From: Prevotella multiformis DSM 16608
GTDB lineage: Bacteria; Bacteroidota; Bacteroidia; Bacteroidales; Bacteroidaceae
DNA: 49,899 bases
Direction of reading: 5' to 3'
Assembly (NCBI RefSeq): GCF_000191065.1
Contig: NZ_GL872283.1
Location: 554,087 to 603,985, forward strand
Shown piece by piece: positions 15,937-25,348 of the stretch (its first letter is position 1; each line of letters begins with the position of its first letter). The notes under the pieces are model-generated. The model saw only the letters and a program-made list of their open reading frames with translations. It was not told where the DNA came from and made no database searches. The position numbers and the translations under genes are program-made.

Positions 15937-18069
15937 TTAGTATCTGAAGCTTGCAGTGAGGGTTATATTGCGTCCGTCCGCATGTGCATATTCCGCATTG
16001 CGGGCCATCAGCATGGAGGACGGAGTGTAATAGGTGTAGTTCAGCAGATTGGAAACGGACAGGCTCAGATCCCATGCCTTCAGCCTTACTCCTGCCGTAA
16101 GATTCAGAAGGTTGATGCGGTTCACCTTTCCTTCTCCTTCGTTGTATGCCCCTGCGGCATTCGGTGCAAAGCGGTCACGTTTTCCCGTATGGATGTACTG
16201 TAGGTTCAGATAAGTGTTCTTGACCGGAGCATAATTGACGTACATTGCCAGTTTGGCGGCCGGAATGGAGATGCTTGACATGTAGGTGTCCCAATCTCCT
16301 GATGCCGATTTCAGCTTTCCTTCGAACCATGAAAGGTTTGCTCCTGCCTTGAGGTTGCTTAGAATCTGTGCATCTGCGCTTAGTTCAATGCCATAGACCT
16401 TCTGCGGTGTACGGTTCACTACCCAGAATCCGTTTTCAATCTTGAGGTCGCTACCCAGTTTTGAGTAGGTGTAGAAGAATGATCCGTTGATCTGCAGCCA
16501 GTTGTTGATGTTTGAATAAGCTCCTATTTCGTAGTTGTCCGTCTTTACCGGTTCGGTGGAGATTTTTTCGAGTACATCCGCTTTGGCAGCACGCAGGGTG
16601 CGTCCCAGGTCGAAGATGGAGAAACCCTGTGAGAAAGCGACGAAAGGCTGGAAGACGGGATACCTGTTATAGGAAAGCCCGATATTGAACGAGAGGTTGT
16701 TGTATCTGAGCGAGCCACCTTTCACATGAACCTGCGGGGCAGAGAGCTTGTTACGCAGCACATCGTAATCGGGCACGCTTACATTGATGAAGTCGTAGCG
16801 TCCGCCTAGCTTGATGTTGAACCACTGCCACAGCGTTGTCTTTGTCTGCAGGAACGGCGCATGGCTGTTGCTTGTCAGCCACGGCATCCAGTAACGTCCG
16901 TCGACGAGGGGCTGTGCCGTCTTGTCGAAAAGGTAATCATAACCATAGACAAGGTGCGTGAAAGCATTGTCCGAGAATATGAGACGAGTGCTGAACTGCG
17001 TGCGGAAACCGAATTTACGGTCCTTGACGGCCGACTGTCCGCTGGTCTCCTCCCAGCGTGGCTGTGCCGGATTGGCTTTCCTGAAGTCGAAGATGGTGTA
17101 CAGGCTCGATCCGTAGACAGCCGTTTCAAAATCCGTATGGGCGAACAGATCATGTGACGTGAACTTCAGGTAGGCATTGTGGTTGTAGCGTGTTCCCTCG
17201 TCCACTGCCAGCGGATCCCTGTCACCGACGATGCCGATGGCCGGCTGCTTCAGGTATTTGCCGCCGGAAGGGACAAGGCGTGTGTCCTGCAGACTGCGGT
17301 AGAAGTTGTACATAAGTTCGATTCTGTTCTTCGGCGAAAAGGCATAGCCCAGTTTCACGAGTGCATTCGTCGTATAGGTGTCTCCAAGCCCGTACCGGGG
17401 CGAGATGAACTGTCCGTCCCCGTCGACACTGCTTCCTGTCCGTCCGAATGTCCCATTGACAAGGTAGTCGAGATTCCCGGCCGCCCCGTATAGCTGCTGG
17501 TTGATACGATATCCTTGTCCCTTTCCCTGACGGAAGAAGTTGTAGGTAGAACCGGAGAGCGTCGTCTGTCCGCCGATGGCTCTGTGGGCAGCATTCTTCT
17601 TGGTGATGATATTGATCAGGCCGCCGATGGCACCATTTCCGTATAATGCCGTTGATCCTTTCACGATCTCGATATGGTCGATTGCCGATACGTCGATCGT
17701 ACGGATGTCGCGGTCGGTAGAGCGCAGAGGGGTAGACTGCGGAATACCGTCGATCAGGATAAGCGCGCTTCTGCCGCGGAGCGACTGTGAACGCGAACTG
17801 GTTGTATTGCTCGACAGTGCCATGCCCGGTGTGAGCAGTCCCAGCAGATGTGACATATCCGGGGCGACCTTGCTCATCTCGGCAATCTGTTTCTGGTCGA
17901 TGATTGTGACCGTTGCCGCTGCGTTCGACTTCACCTCCGGAATGCGGGTCGTGCTGATGGTTACTTCCTTCAGCTGCAGAGTCGCTTCTTGTGTGCTGTC
18001 AGTCTGTGCATGACAGGGAATGGCAGCCGTGGCTGCTATCGCAAGTGACAGAAAAATCTTTTTTTTCAT
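15937..18069 (-). CDS. TonB-dependent outer-membrane receptor
   Basis: The 710-residue protein starts with a signal peptide (about 1-21, cleavage after CHA). A plug domain follows (about 35-160: EVTISTTRIPEV, RGRSALILIDGIPQS, HIEIVKGSTALYGNGAIGGLINI), then a 22-strand-type beta barrel ending in a C-terminal aromatic residue (LTASFRY). It imports a scarce ligand across the outer membrane using TonB energy. The plug resembles siderophore/heme-type receptors more than SusC, since no carboxypeptidase-like leader or SusD partner is present. The substrate cannot be read from sequence. It is monocistronic, divergent from a sensor kinase gene, and has its own TAnnTTTG promoter. No Fur box was recognised. 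Confidence 0.85.
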   Translation of the reverse strand: MKKKIFLSLAIAATAAIPCHAQTDSTQEATLQLKEVTISTTRIPEVKSNAAATVTIIDQKQIAEMSKVAPDMSHLLGLLTPGMALSSNTTSSRSQSLRGRSALILIDGIPQSTPLRSTDRDIRTIDVSAIDHIEIVKGSTALYGNGAIGGLINIITKKNAAHRAIGGQTTLSGSTYNFFRQGKGQGYRINQQLYGAAGNLDYLVNGTFGRTGSSVDGDGQFISPRYGLGDTYTTNALVKLGYAFSPKNRIELMYNFYRSLQDTRLVPSGGKYLKQPAIGIVGDRDPLAVDEGTRYNHNAYLKFTSHDLFAHTDFETAVYGSSLYTIFDFRKANPAQPRWEETSGQSAVKDRKFGFRTQFSTRLIFSDNAFTHLVYGYDYLFDKTAQPLVDGRYWMPWLTSNSHAPFLQTKTTLWQWFNIKLGGRYDFINVSVPDYDVLRNKLSAPQVHVKGGSLRYNNLSFNIGLSYNRYPVFQPFVAFSQGFSIFDLGRTLRAAKADVLEKISTEPVKTDNYEIGAYSNINNWLQINGSFFYTYSKLGSDLKIENGFWVVNRTPQKVYGIELSADAQILSNLKAGANLSWFEGKLKSASGDWDTYMSSISIPAAKLAMYVNYAPVKNTYLNLQYIHTGKRDRFAPNAAGAYNEGEGKVNRINLLNLTAGVRLKAWDLSLSVSNLLNYTYYTPSSMLMARNAEYAHADGRNITLTASFRY

Positions 18070-18107
18070 TTTGAATGCAATCTTGTTAAATAATAATTAA
18101 AGATGTG

Positions 18108-18115
18108 CAAAAGTA
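18108..18115 (-). promoter_or_regulatory. Promoter of the TonB-dependent receptor
   Basis: The minus strand reads TACTTTTG, an exact -7 match, 39 nt upstream of the ATG. A TTG -33 element (ATTGC, near 18138) lies about 20 nt further upstream, the expected spacing. Confidence 0.65.
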
Positions 18116-18238
18116 TGGAAACGCATCCTTTCCTGCAATACCTAAAACAAGGTATTCTCATGACGTACAATCTGTTCTTCCCCTGCTGATGCGGTCTTGT
18201 CCTATGGCCATGCAATAATCAGCACGCTTTGTCGTTAG

Positions 18239-19432
18239 ATGGAATATATGCAGTGGACAGACAGAATCCGGCAGGTAAAGATATTCCTGGTAGTGGCGGC
18301 AATCATCATTGCCGTCGCCTCGCTGGCTGTGTCCCATTTCCTGACCGATGACCTTGCCAGGCAGGAGCGGAGCAGAATGCAGGTCTGGGCAGAAGCGATG
18401 AAGTCGCTGAGCGAGGCGGATGAGAACACGGACCTGAGCCTGGTGCTGAAGGTGCTGGACGAGAACAACTCTATCCCGGTCGTCGTCCTGGACAGTGAGG
18501 GCACTGTTACGGATTGCCGTAACGTAAGTGTCAGGGCACACAATGCCGCCGACCGTACGGCGAAACTGGCGGATATGGCCTTGCGGATGAAATCGGCGGG
18601 GCGGGTGATCCGTATTCCTTTAAGCAGCCGCCGCGGAGATTACATAGACGTGTGTTATGATGAATCGCTGATGCTGAAGCGCATAGCTGTCTATCCTTAC
18701 ATCCAGCTGGGCGTGGTGATGCTTTTCGTGGTCGTGGCGGTCATGGCCCTGCTCACCTCGAAGCGGGCGGAGCAGAACAAGGTGTGGGTGGGCCTGAGCA
18801 AAGAGACGGCCCATCAGCTGGGTACGCCCATTTCCTCGCTGATGGCATGGACGACAATCCTGAGGGAAAACTATCCCGACGACGAACTGCTGCCGGAGAT
18901 GGACAAGGACGTGAAACGGCTGCAGCTCATCGCCGACCGTTTCTCCAAGATCGGCTCCGTCCCCGAGCCTGTCCCTGCCGACCTGAAGGAGGTGCTGCAG
19001 CACGTCGTGGACTACATGAACCGGCGTACATCCCGGAAGATAGACATCAGGACCGAGTTCCCGTCCGGCAACTTTATTGTAAAGATGAATGCCTCGCTCT
19101 TCGAATGGGTTGTGGAGAATCTCTGCAAGAATGCCGTCGATTCGATGGGCGGTGCGTCCGGTTCCATCACGATCCGTCTGGAAGAGGCCGGAAGACGTGT
19201 TGTCGTAGAGGTCTCGGACACGGGCAGGGGAATTAAAAAGAAGGATATAAGAAATGTGTTCCGTCCTGGTTTCACGACCAAGAAACGTGGCTGGGGACTG
19301 GGATTGAGCCTTGCCAGGCGCATCGTGGAGGAATACCATCACGGAAGGATCTTCGTGAAGAGTTCAGAGATCGGGAAGGGAACCACTTTCCGTATTGAAC
19401 TTGGGAAGGAGCAGGAAATGCGCCAGATATAA
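18239..19432 (+). CDS. Sensor histidine kinase
   Basis: The 397-residue membrane kinase has two transmembrane helices (about 13-33 and 154-173) flanking a ~120-residue periplasmic sensor region. The H box is GLSKETAHQLGTPISS with phospho-acceptor His192. The catalytic domain shows the N box (FEWVVENLCKNAVDSM), G1 (VSDTGRGI), an F box and G2 (GWGLGLSLARRI). No response regulator gene is next to it, so it is an orphan here. It is divergent from the TonB-dependent receptor, with about 170 nt between starts. Functional linkage is possible but unproven. Confidence 0.88.
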   Translation: MEYMQWTDRIRQVKIFLVVAAIIIAVASLAVSHFLTDDLARQERSRMQVWAEAMKSLSEADENTDLSLVLKVLDENNSIPVVVLDSEGTVTDCRNVSVRAHNAADRTAKLADMALRMKSAGRVIRIPLSSRRGDYIDVCYDESLMLKRIAVYPYIQLGVVMLFVVVAVMALLTSKRAEQNKVWVGLSKETAHQLGTPISSLMAWTTILRENYPDDELLPEMDKDVKRLQLIADRFSKIGSVPEPVPADLKEVLQHVVDYMNRRTSRKIDIRTEFPSGNFIVKMNASLFEWVVENLCKNAVDSMGGASGSITIRLEEAGRRVVVEVSDTGRGIKKKDIRNVFRPGFTTKKRGWGLGLSLARRIVEEYHHGRIFVKSSEIGKGTTFRIELGKEQEMRQI

Positions 19433-20009
19433 GGGCAGATAACCAGCAGAGGGACATACGGAGGATGTCTGTCCTTGCGAATCGGATACCTGAAGCGCTC
19501 CCTCATGCGCTTTCCGGGGGCTGAATCGTGAGTACCTTTTCTGCACGCTGACGGCTGGTACTCCTGTTCCCGGCGGCCGGTACCCGTGTTCCCAGGCATC
19601 GGTACTCCTGTTCCCGACCGGTTGGGAACAGGATTCCCGGTGTCCTTGATGACCCATCCTGATCTGCAAGACGCTTCTTTGCCGTATCAGTTGAATCGGC
19701 AGACACTCTTTTCGCAAGCCTGCCGGATTGTCGGGTACAGGTGGAAAGTCCATGCCGGAACGGCAGGGCGACAATGCCCCTGTCGGATTGCCGTAGCACC
19801 GGAACGCTGCTTCCGTAGTCCGTCATCGTATGTTCCATGGCCTGCTTTTGCAGGCAGCCGGCTCCTGTGCCGGCTGCTGCTCCGGCTTGCCGGTGCATAC
19901 GTTTTACAGGCTGTCTTATATAGGAAAGGAATGGTGATGCAGGAGAGGCTTGCTTTATGCGTCCTCACTTTTTTTACTTTTAATTTGCTTATAATCAGAA
20001 AAATATTCG
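19433..20009. other. Long GC-rich intergenic region with tandem repeat
   Basis: About 580 nt hold no convincing gene. Several minus-strand frames up to 136 codons cross it, but they overlap one another and show no recognisable protein features. A 22-bp tandem repeat sits at 19557-19623. Palindromic GC-rich words (CAGCCGGCTCCTGTGCCGGCTG, near 19855) suggest RNA or DNA structure. The last 30 nt become AT-rich and lead into the yceD promoter. Confidence 0.5.
19557..19623. repeat. Three tandem 22-bp repeats plus an inverted half copy
   Basis: GGTACTCCTGTTCCCGG-type units begin at 19557, 19579 and 19601, an exact 22-bp period with the core GGTACyCsTGTTCCC. Immediately after, 19624-19632 reads GGGAACAGG, the inverse of the core. 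Two helical turns per unit would place bound proteins on one face of the DNA. Confidence 0.7.
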
Positions 20010-20017
20010 TAACTTTG
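20010..20017 (+). promoter_or_regulatory. Promoter of the yceD-rpmF-fabH operon
   Basis: TAACTTTG is an exact -7 match. TTTG at 19984-19987 lies 22 nt upstream as the -33 element. The leader before the ATG at 20028 is only a few nucleotides. Confidence 0.7.
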
Positions 20018-20027
20018 CAACCCAATT

Positions 20028-20546
20028 ATGGACTTGGAAACCCTTAAGATTGACTTGAAAGGTCTGGAAAAAGGTGCAAGTCACCTTGATTTCGACCTGG
20101 ATGACACTTACTTTAAGGCGATTAACGCTCCCGAAGTGAGGCGGGGGTGCGTGCGTGTGTCGGTCGACATCGTGCGCACGGAAAATGATTTCTTTACCCT
20201 GGACTTTCATGAGACAGGCACGGTGATGGTTCCGTGCGACCTCTGTCTCGAACCGATGGAGCAGTCTGTAGAGACAACGCAGCGTCTCGAAGCGAAATTC
20301 GGAACAGAAAACTCAGAAGAGGACGACCTTGTGACGGTGGCCGAGGACGAAGGAATACTCGATGTCACATGGCTCCTCTACGAATTCATTGCCCTCGCAA
20401 TCCCTATCAAGCATGTGCATGCACCTGGAAAATGCAACCCTGCTATGATACGAGCTCTCGAAGAGCACTCTGCCGCCCGAAGCGGTCAGGAAGACGGGGT
20501 AGCGGTGGATCCGCGCTGGGAAACTCTATTAAAACTGAAAGAATAA
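20028..20546 (+). CDS. yceD: YceD/DUF177 family protein
   Basis: The 172-residue acidic protein carries the DUF177 signature VPCDLCLEPME (about 67-77). The family is almost always encoded just upstream of rpmF, as here, and is implicated in 23S rRNA maturation or ribosome assembly in other bacteria and plants. The cysteine pair is conserved. It starts right after a promoter and ends 22 nt before rpmF, so it is the first gene of a three-gene operon with rpmF and fabH. Confidence 0.88.
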   Translation: MDLETLKIDLKGLEKGASHLDFDLDDTYFKAINAPEVRRGCVRVSVDIVRTENDFFTLDFHETGTVMVPCDLCLEPMEQSVETTQRLEAKFGTENSEEDDLVTVAEDEGILDVTWLLYEFIALAIPIKHVHAPGKCNPAMIRALEEHSAARSGQEDGVAVDPRWETLLKLKE

Positions 20547-20568
20547 TATATTAAACGTTTAAAGAATT

Positions 20569-20754
20569 ATGGCACATCCAAAAAGAAGACAGTCAAAGAC
20601 CCGTACACTCAAGAGAAGAACTCACGATAAGGCAGTAGCTCCTACACTGGCAGTATGCCCCAACTGTGGCGCTTATTATGTTTACCACACGGTTTGTCCT
20701 ACCTGCGGTTACTATCGTGGCAAGGTTGCTGTCGTAAAGGAAACAGCTGAATAG
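20569..20754 (+). CDS. rpmF: 50S ribosomal protein L32
   Basis: This 61-residue protein has the L32 start MAHPKRRQSKTRTLKRRTH and a four-cysteine zinc ribbon (CPNCG and CPTCG). It is a small structural protein of the large ribosomal subunit. It is followed after 2 nt by fabH, an arrangement that ties ribosome and membrane-lipid production in many bacteria. Confidence 0.97.
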   Translation: MAHPKRRQSKTRTLKRRTHDKAVAPTLAVCPNCGAYYVYHTVCPTCGYYRGKVAVVKETAE

Positions 20755-20756
20755 AC

Positions 20757-21776
20757 ATGAGCAACATCAATGCGATCATCACAGGTGTCGCAGGTTACGT
20801 GCCCGACTATGTCCTCAACAACGAGGAACTGTCGCGTATGGTGGATACCAATGACGAGTGGATTACCACCCGCACGGGCATCAAGGAGCGCCGCATTCTC
20901 ACGGAGGAAGGTCTCGGCACATCCTATATGGCACGCAAGGCGGCCAAACTTCTGATGAAGAAGACCGGTGCCGATCCTGACAGTATCGATGCTGTCATCG
21001 TCGCCACTACGACTCCTGACTATCCGCACCCTTCCACAGCTTCCATTGTCTTGGGCAAGCTGGGTCTGAAGAACGCTTTCGCATTTGACTTTGCTGCTGC
21101 GTGCTGCGGCTTCATGTATGCTTTCGATGTTGCCTGCAACATGATTCAGAGCGGCCGTCACAAGCGCATCATCGTAATCGGAGCTGACAAGATGTCGGCC
21201 ATTACCGACTACCGTGACCGTGCGACCTGTCCGCTCTTCGGCGACGGGGCAGGTGCTGTGATGGTGGAAGGGACGACCGAGGAAAACATCGGTCTGATAG
21301 ACTCCTACCACCGTACGGACGGCAAGGGACTTCCGTTCCTCCACATCAAGGCGGGCGGTTCCGTATGCCCTTCTTCCCGGTTCACGGTCGACCATCGGCT
21401 GCATTACACTTACCAGGAGGGGCGCACAGTGTTCCGTTATGCTGTCACGGCCATGGGCGACGACTGTGCGACTTTGCTGGAACGCAACGGTCTGACACAG
21501 GAGGACATCAATTATGTTGTCTGTCATCAGGCCAATCTGCGTATCATCGAGGCTGTGGCAAAGCGTATCGGTGTTCCGATGGAGAAGGTGCTGGTGAACA
21601 TCCAGCGTTACGGCAACACCAGCGCCGCCTGTATGCCGCTTGTTCTCTGGGACTTCGAATCGAAACTGAAGAAAGGCGACAGAATCATCTTCACGGCTTT
21701 CGGAGCGGGTTTCGTCAATGGTGCCTCTTATTACAGGTGGGCGTATGACGGAGCTTCCGCAGCGGTTAAGAAATAA
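20757..21776 (+). CDS. fabH: 3-oxoacyl-ACP synthase III (KAS III)
   Basis: The 339-residue enzyme condenses acetyl-CoA (or a branched acyl-CoA) with malonyl-ACP, starting fatty-acid synthesis in the cytoplasm. The N-terminal ITGVAGYVPDYVLNNEEL and NDEWITTRTGIKERRI motifs are typical. The catalytic Cys116 lies in DFAAACCGFM, His in VCHQANLRII and Asn in RYGNTSAA, so the Cys-His-Asn triad is complete. Length is normal. It begins 2 nt after rpmF and ends before a clear terminator. Confidence 0.96.
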   Translation: MSNINAIITGVAGYVPDYVLNNEELSRMVDTNDEWITTRTGIKERRILTEEGLGTSYMARKAAKLLMKKTGADPDSIDAVIVATTTPDYPHPSTASIVLGKLGLKNAFAFDFAAACCGFMYAFDVACNMIQSGRHKRIIVIGADKMSAITDYRDRATCPLFGDGAGAVMVEGTTEENIGLIDSYHRTDGKGLPFLHIKAGGSVCPSSRFTVDHRLHYTYQEGRTVFRYAVTAMGDDCATLLERNGLTQEDINYVVCHQANLRIIEAVAKRIGVPMEKVLVNIQRYGNTSAACMPLVLWDFESKLKKGDRIIFTAFGAGFVNGASYYRWAYDGASAAVKK

Positions 21777-21802
21777 AGACGCTAAGTTATCATACACAAA
21801 AG

Positions 21803-21843
21803 AACGCATCTTTCTTTTCCCAATAAGATTGATGCGTTTTTTT
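21803..21843 (+). terminator. Terminator after fabH
   Basis: AACGCATC (21803-21810) pairs with GATGCGTT (21831-21838) and runs into seven T (21837-21843). Confidence 0.8.
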
Positions 21844-21878
21844 AGGAGTCAAGTTTGTCAAGGAGTTGAAACAGATTG

Positions 21879-21900
21879 ACCGGGGCGGCTCCTCCCCGGT
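21879..21900 (+). promoter_or_regulatory. Hairpin just upstream of era
   Basis: ACCGGGG (21879-21885) pairs with CCCCGGT (21894-21900), ending 15 nt before the era ATG. It may affect translation initiation or mRNA stability. No promoter box is evident between the fabH terminator and era. Confidence 0.35.
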
Positions 21901-21915
21901 AACTTAGAAAAGATT

Positions 21916-22797
21916 ATGCACAAAGCAGGATTCGTAAACATCGTCGGCAATCCGAATGTCGGGAAGAGCACACTGATGAACCAGCTCGTCGGTGAGAAGC
22001 TCAGCATTGCCACTTTCAAGGCACAGACAACGCGCCACCGTATCATGGGTATCGTCAATACGGAGGATGCTCAGATCGTCTTCTCGGACACGCCGGGCGT
22101 GTTGAAGCCGAACTACAAGATGCAGGAGATGATGCTCCAGTTCTCCGAGTCGGCCCTGGCCGATGCCGATGTCCTGCTTTATGTGACGGATGTCATCGAG
22201 AATCCGGAGAAGAACATGGACTTTCTGGAGAAGGTCGCGAAGATGACGATTCCGGTCATTCTCCTGATCAACAAGATTGACGAGAGTGACCAGTCGAAGC
22301 TCGTCGAGCTTGTGGAGAAGTGGCACAGCCTGCTTCCCGATGCGGAGATTCTCCCCATATCGGCCAAGAACAAGTTCGGGACGGACATTCTCATGAAGCG
22401 TGTCCGAGAACTGCTGCCGGAGAGTCCGGCCTTCTTTGACAAGGACCAGCTGACGGACAAGCCTGCAAGGTTCTTCGTCTCAGAGATCATCCGTGAGAAG
22501 ATCCTGCGCTATTACGACAAGGAAATCCCTTATTCAGTTGAGGTTGTCGTTGAGCGTTTCAAGGAGGATGACCGCCAGATACATATCAATGCGGTCATCT
22601 ACGTTGAGCGCAGCAGCCAGAAGGGCATCATCATCGGGCACCAGGGAATGGCACTGAAGAAGATGTCGACCGAGGCCCGCAAGAGTCTGGAGCGTTTCTT
22701 CGACAAGAAGATTTTCCTTGAGACGTTCGTGAAGGTGGACAAGGACTGGCGCAACTCGCAGAAGGAGCTGAACAACTTCGGGTATAATCCGGAGTGA
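21916..22797 (+). CDS. era: GTPase Era
   Basis: This 293-residue essential GTPase binds the 3' end of 16S rRNA and aids 30S maturation. The G1 motif GNPNVGKS (11-18), DTPGV (G3), NKID (G4) and a C-terminal KH RNA-binding domain (GIIIGHQGMALKKM) are all present in order, and length is normal. It is followed 366 nt later by der, a second ribosome-assembly GTPase, a typical Bacteroidales order. Confidence 0.97.
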   Translation: MHKAGFVNIVGNPNVGKSTLMNQLVGEKLSIATFKAQTTRHRIMGIVNTEDAQIVFSDTPGVLKPNYKMQEMMLQFSESALADADVLLYVTDVIENPEKNMDFLEKVAKMTIPVILLINKIDESDQSKLVELVEKWHSLLPDAEILPISAKNKFGTDILMKRVRELLPESPAFFDKDQLTDKPARFFVSEIIREKILRYYDKEIPYSVEVVVERFKEDDRQIHINAVIYVERSSQKGIIIGHQGMALKKMSTEARKSLERFFDKKIFLETFVKVDKDWRNSQKELNNFGYNPE

Positions 22798-23163
22798 TCC
22801 GAGAGGAAGAGTAAAAAAGTGAAAAGGTGAAAAAGTAAAAAGCGCCGGTTCTTACGGGGGATGCCTGACGGAAAAAAACGTAGAGAGGTCTTGGGGCTTT
22901 TGGCCTCCGGAACTGATGGTGACTATGGGTCCAATTCGGCTGACAAGGCTGACGGAACCAATGGATCTGACAGTCCTCCCTGAACATAAGAGAAACAGAA
23001 TCGCCCTGACTGCTTAGTAGGGTATACTCTCGCACAATGCGAGGGCTGGGGAATGGTCATCCCCGGCAAATATTCATCGGATGCCTGACCACATCCGGCG
23101 CCTTTTCATGATACGCTTGGCGGCATGGCTCTTGCATCATGAGGAGGAAAAAGACCAGCATGA
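22798..23163 (+). other. Leader region between era and der with two hairpins
   Basis: No gene is seen. CTCGC/GCGAG (23029-23043) and GCTGGGG/CCCCGGC (23045-23067) form adjacent stems about 100 nt before der. They could be a terminator remnant or leader structure. A purine-rich GAGGAGG lies near 23140. No TAnnTTTG box was found. Confidence 0.4.
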
Positions 23164-24477
23164 ATGGCAAATTTAGTAGCTATCGTGGGACGCCCGAACG
23201 TAGGTAAGTCCACGCTTTTCAACCGACTGACCCAGACCCGTCACGCTATTGTGAGTGACACGGCCGGTACTACCCGTGACCGCCAGTATGGCAAGTGCCA
23301 GTGGAACGGCCGTGAGTTCTCTGTTGTTGATACAGGTGGATGGGTCGTCAAATCAGATGATATTTTTGAAGATGCGATCCGCAAGCAGGTGCTTGTGGCG
23401 ACTGAAGAGGCCGACCTCGTGCTCTTCCTTGTTGATACCGAGACCGGTGTCACCGACTGGGACGAGGATGTCGCAATGATTCTCCGCCGTACCAAGCTGC
23501 CTGTGCTTCTTGTCGCCAACAAGGTGGACAACAGCGGCGAGTCCTATCAGGCGGCCGAGTTCTATAAGCTCGGTCTGGGCGATCCCGTCTGTATCAGTGC
23601 CGCTACGGGCGGCGGTACAGGCGACCTGCTCGACCTGCTGCTTGAGCGGCTGAAGGATGCGCCGGACGAGACGGTCGACCAGGACATACCCCGTTTCGCC
23701 GTCGTAGGCCGTCCTAACGCCGGCAAGTCGAGCATCATCAATGCCTTCATCGGCGAGGACCGTAATATCGTGACCGAGATTGCCGGTACGACCCGCGACA
23801 GCATCTATACCCGTTACAACAAGTTCGGTTTCGACTTCTATCTCGTCGATACTGCCGGCATCCGCCGCAAGAACAAGGTGACCGAGGATCTGGAATTTTA
23901 CAGTGTCATGCGTTCCATCCGAAGCATCGAGAACTCTGATGTCTGCATCCTTATGCTGGATGCAACCCGTGGCATCGAGGCGCAGGATATGAACATCTTT
24001 CAGCTCATACAGCGTAACAACAAGAGCCTTGTTGTCGTTGTGAACAAGTGGGACTTGGTGGAAGACAAGAACCAGAAGGTTATCGATACTTTCGAGAATG
24101 CTATCCGTAAGCGTATGGCACCGTTCGTCGACTTCCCGATCATCTTTGCTTCTGCACTGACCAAGCAGCGTATCTTTAAGGTGCTGGAAACGGCAAAGGA
24201 AGTCTATCAGAACCGCAAGAGGCACATCGGTACGACGAAGCTGAACGAGGTGATGCTGCCCATCATCGAGGCGACGCCGCCCCAGTCGGTGAAGGGGAAG
24301 TACATCAAGATCAAGTATTGCTCACAGCTGCCCAACACGCAGATACCGTCTTTCGTGTTCTATGCGAACCTGCCGCAGTATGTCAAGGAGCAGTATCGCC
24401 GTTTCCTGGAGAACAAGATACGTGAGAACTGGAATCTGCATGGCTGTCCGATCAACGTGTTCGTCCGTCAGAAGTAG
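23164..24477 (+). CDS. der: GTPase Der (EngA)
   Basis: The 437-residue double GTPase acts in 50S ribosome assembly. The first G domain has [10 protein letters not shown] (8-17), DTGGW and NKVD; the second has GRPNAGKSS (about 183), DTAGIRRK and NKWDL. The C-terminal KH-like domain (about 350-437) ends in [11 protein letters not shown]. All motifs and the length are normal. The start ATG GCA AAT TTA is supported by the conserved [16 protein letters not shown] beginning. Confidence 0.97.
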   Translation: MANLVAIVGRPNVGKSTLFNRLTQTRHAIVSDTAGTTRDRQYGKCQWNGREFSVVDTGGWVVKSDDIFEDAIRKQVLVATEEADLVLFLVDTETGVTDWDEDVAMILRRTKLPVLLVANKVDNSGESYQAAEFYKLGLGDPVCISAATGGGTGDLLDLLLERLKDAPDETVDQDIPRFAVVGRPNAGKSSIINAFIGEDRNIVTEIAGTTRDSIYTRYNKFGFDFYLVDTAGIRRKNKVTEDLEFYSVMRSIRSIENSDVCILMLDATRGIEAQDMNIFQLIQRNNKSLVVVVNKWDLVEDKNQKVIDTFENAIRKRMAPFVDFPIIFASALTKQRIFKVLETAKEVYQNRKRHIGTTKLNEVMLPIIEATPPQSVKGKYIKIKYCSQLPNTQIPSFVFYANLPQYVKEQYRRFLENKIRENWNLHGCPINVFVRQK

Positions 24478-24494
24478 CCGTAGGAGGTGTGTAT

Positions 24495-24899
24495 ATGAAG
24501 TGGATGATACTACCCTTTCTTTTTGCTTCGGCATTGCTGCTGGCGGCTTGTGGAAGTAAGAAGGAGGAGGTTGATCAGGGAGAACTGGCTGCCCGTGCGG
24601 CCAGACTCTATTATGAACAGCTGCTGAAAGGGAAGTACGAAGCCTTTTTGGAGGGTGAGAACCGTCCGGGAAAGCTGCCTGATGGCTATCGGAAACAGCT
24701 TCTGATTAACCTTCAGCAGTTTATGGAGCAGCAGAAGAGTCAGCACAAAGGGATTGATTCCATCTCGCTGACTTCATCTGTATTCTCGGAGAAAGACAGT
24801 ACAGCCAGTGCTTTTCTGCTCTTTCATTTTGGTGACAGGATGACGGAACAGGTCGTTGTCCCGATGATCAAGAAGAAAGGCGTGTGGAGGATGAGATAA
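24495..24899 (+). CDS. Small lipoprotein of unknown function
   Basis: The 134-residue protein has a lipoprotein signal (PFLFASALLLAACGS, lipobox LAAC), followed by a charged helical region and an N-terminal-like DUF4878 layout, ending in GVWRMR. I chose ATG 24495 because AGGAGG at 24482-24487 sits 7 nt before it; a GTG at 24489 is too close. It starts 17 nt after der, so it is probably co-transcribed. It should sit in a membrane facing the periplasm or cell surface. Function is unknown. Confidence 0.75.
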   Translation: MKWMILPFLFASALLLAACGSKKEEVDQGELAARAARLYYEQLLKGKYEAFLEGENRPGKLPDGYRKQLLINLQQFMEQQKSQHKGIDSISLTSSVFSEKDSTASAFLLFHFGDRMTEQVVVPMIKKKGVWRMR

Positions 24900-25348
24900 G
24901 CACTGTGTGGGATAAAGAGACGCGAACGGATTTTCCTGTCACTCCCGTCATACTTCGCTGACGCTCAAAGTGTTTATATACAGCGTATTGGCTGTAAATG
25001 TTAAAATGACAGCCGGCAAAACAAAAACTTATCTGGTAAGGAAAGTCGGTCTCTTGAAAGTTTTAGTGGCGGCATGAAAGCCTGTGTGTAAGGGATTGTT
25101 CTGCACTTTCCAGGCAGGTTTTATCATCCCTGTTTCCGGGGCGCTCTTTGGCGGTCGAAGGGGGCTTGAGCGGAGTCTGACAGAGGCTTGTCTGCAGTCC
25201 TGCCAAGCCTCTGTCTGCATGGTCTTTAATGATCGGCTCTCTTGTGTCTGCCGATGGGAAAAGACAATCCCTTATCCTCCCTATCTTGGCAGGAAGGATA
25301 AGGGATTGTGCAGGTATATATCAGTGTTTCATGAGCTGCCGGGTCTCC
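24900..25348. other. Intergenic region with two strong inverted repeats
   Basis: No gene is supported. ACAGAGGCTTG (25180-25190) pairs with 25204-25214, and a 14-bp repeat at 25265-25308 forms a terminator. The stretch near 24940-24970 (TCACTCCCGTCATACTTCGC) resembles short intergenic repeats often seen in Prevotella. Frames crossing here are not credible genes. Confidence 0.5.
25265..25308. terminator. Bidirectional terminator between der unit and mlaF
   Basis: CAATCCCTTATCCT (25265-25278) pairs perfectly with 25295-25308 over a 16-nt loop. It lies between converging transcription units and 40 nt past the mlaF stop. Confidence 0.65.

Noticed and set aside
19364..19898. Overlapping minus-strand frames of 131-136 codons in the GC-rich gap
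   Set aside because: They overlap one another in different phases, include the 22-bp tandem repeat and have no recognisable domain, promoter or start context.
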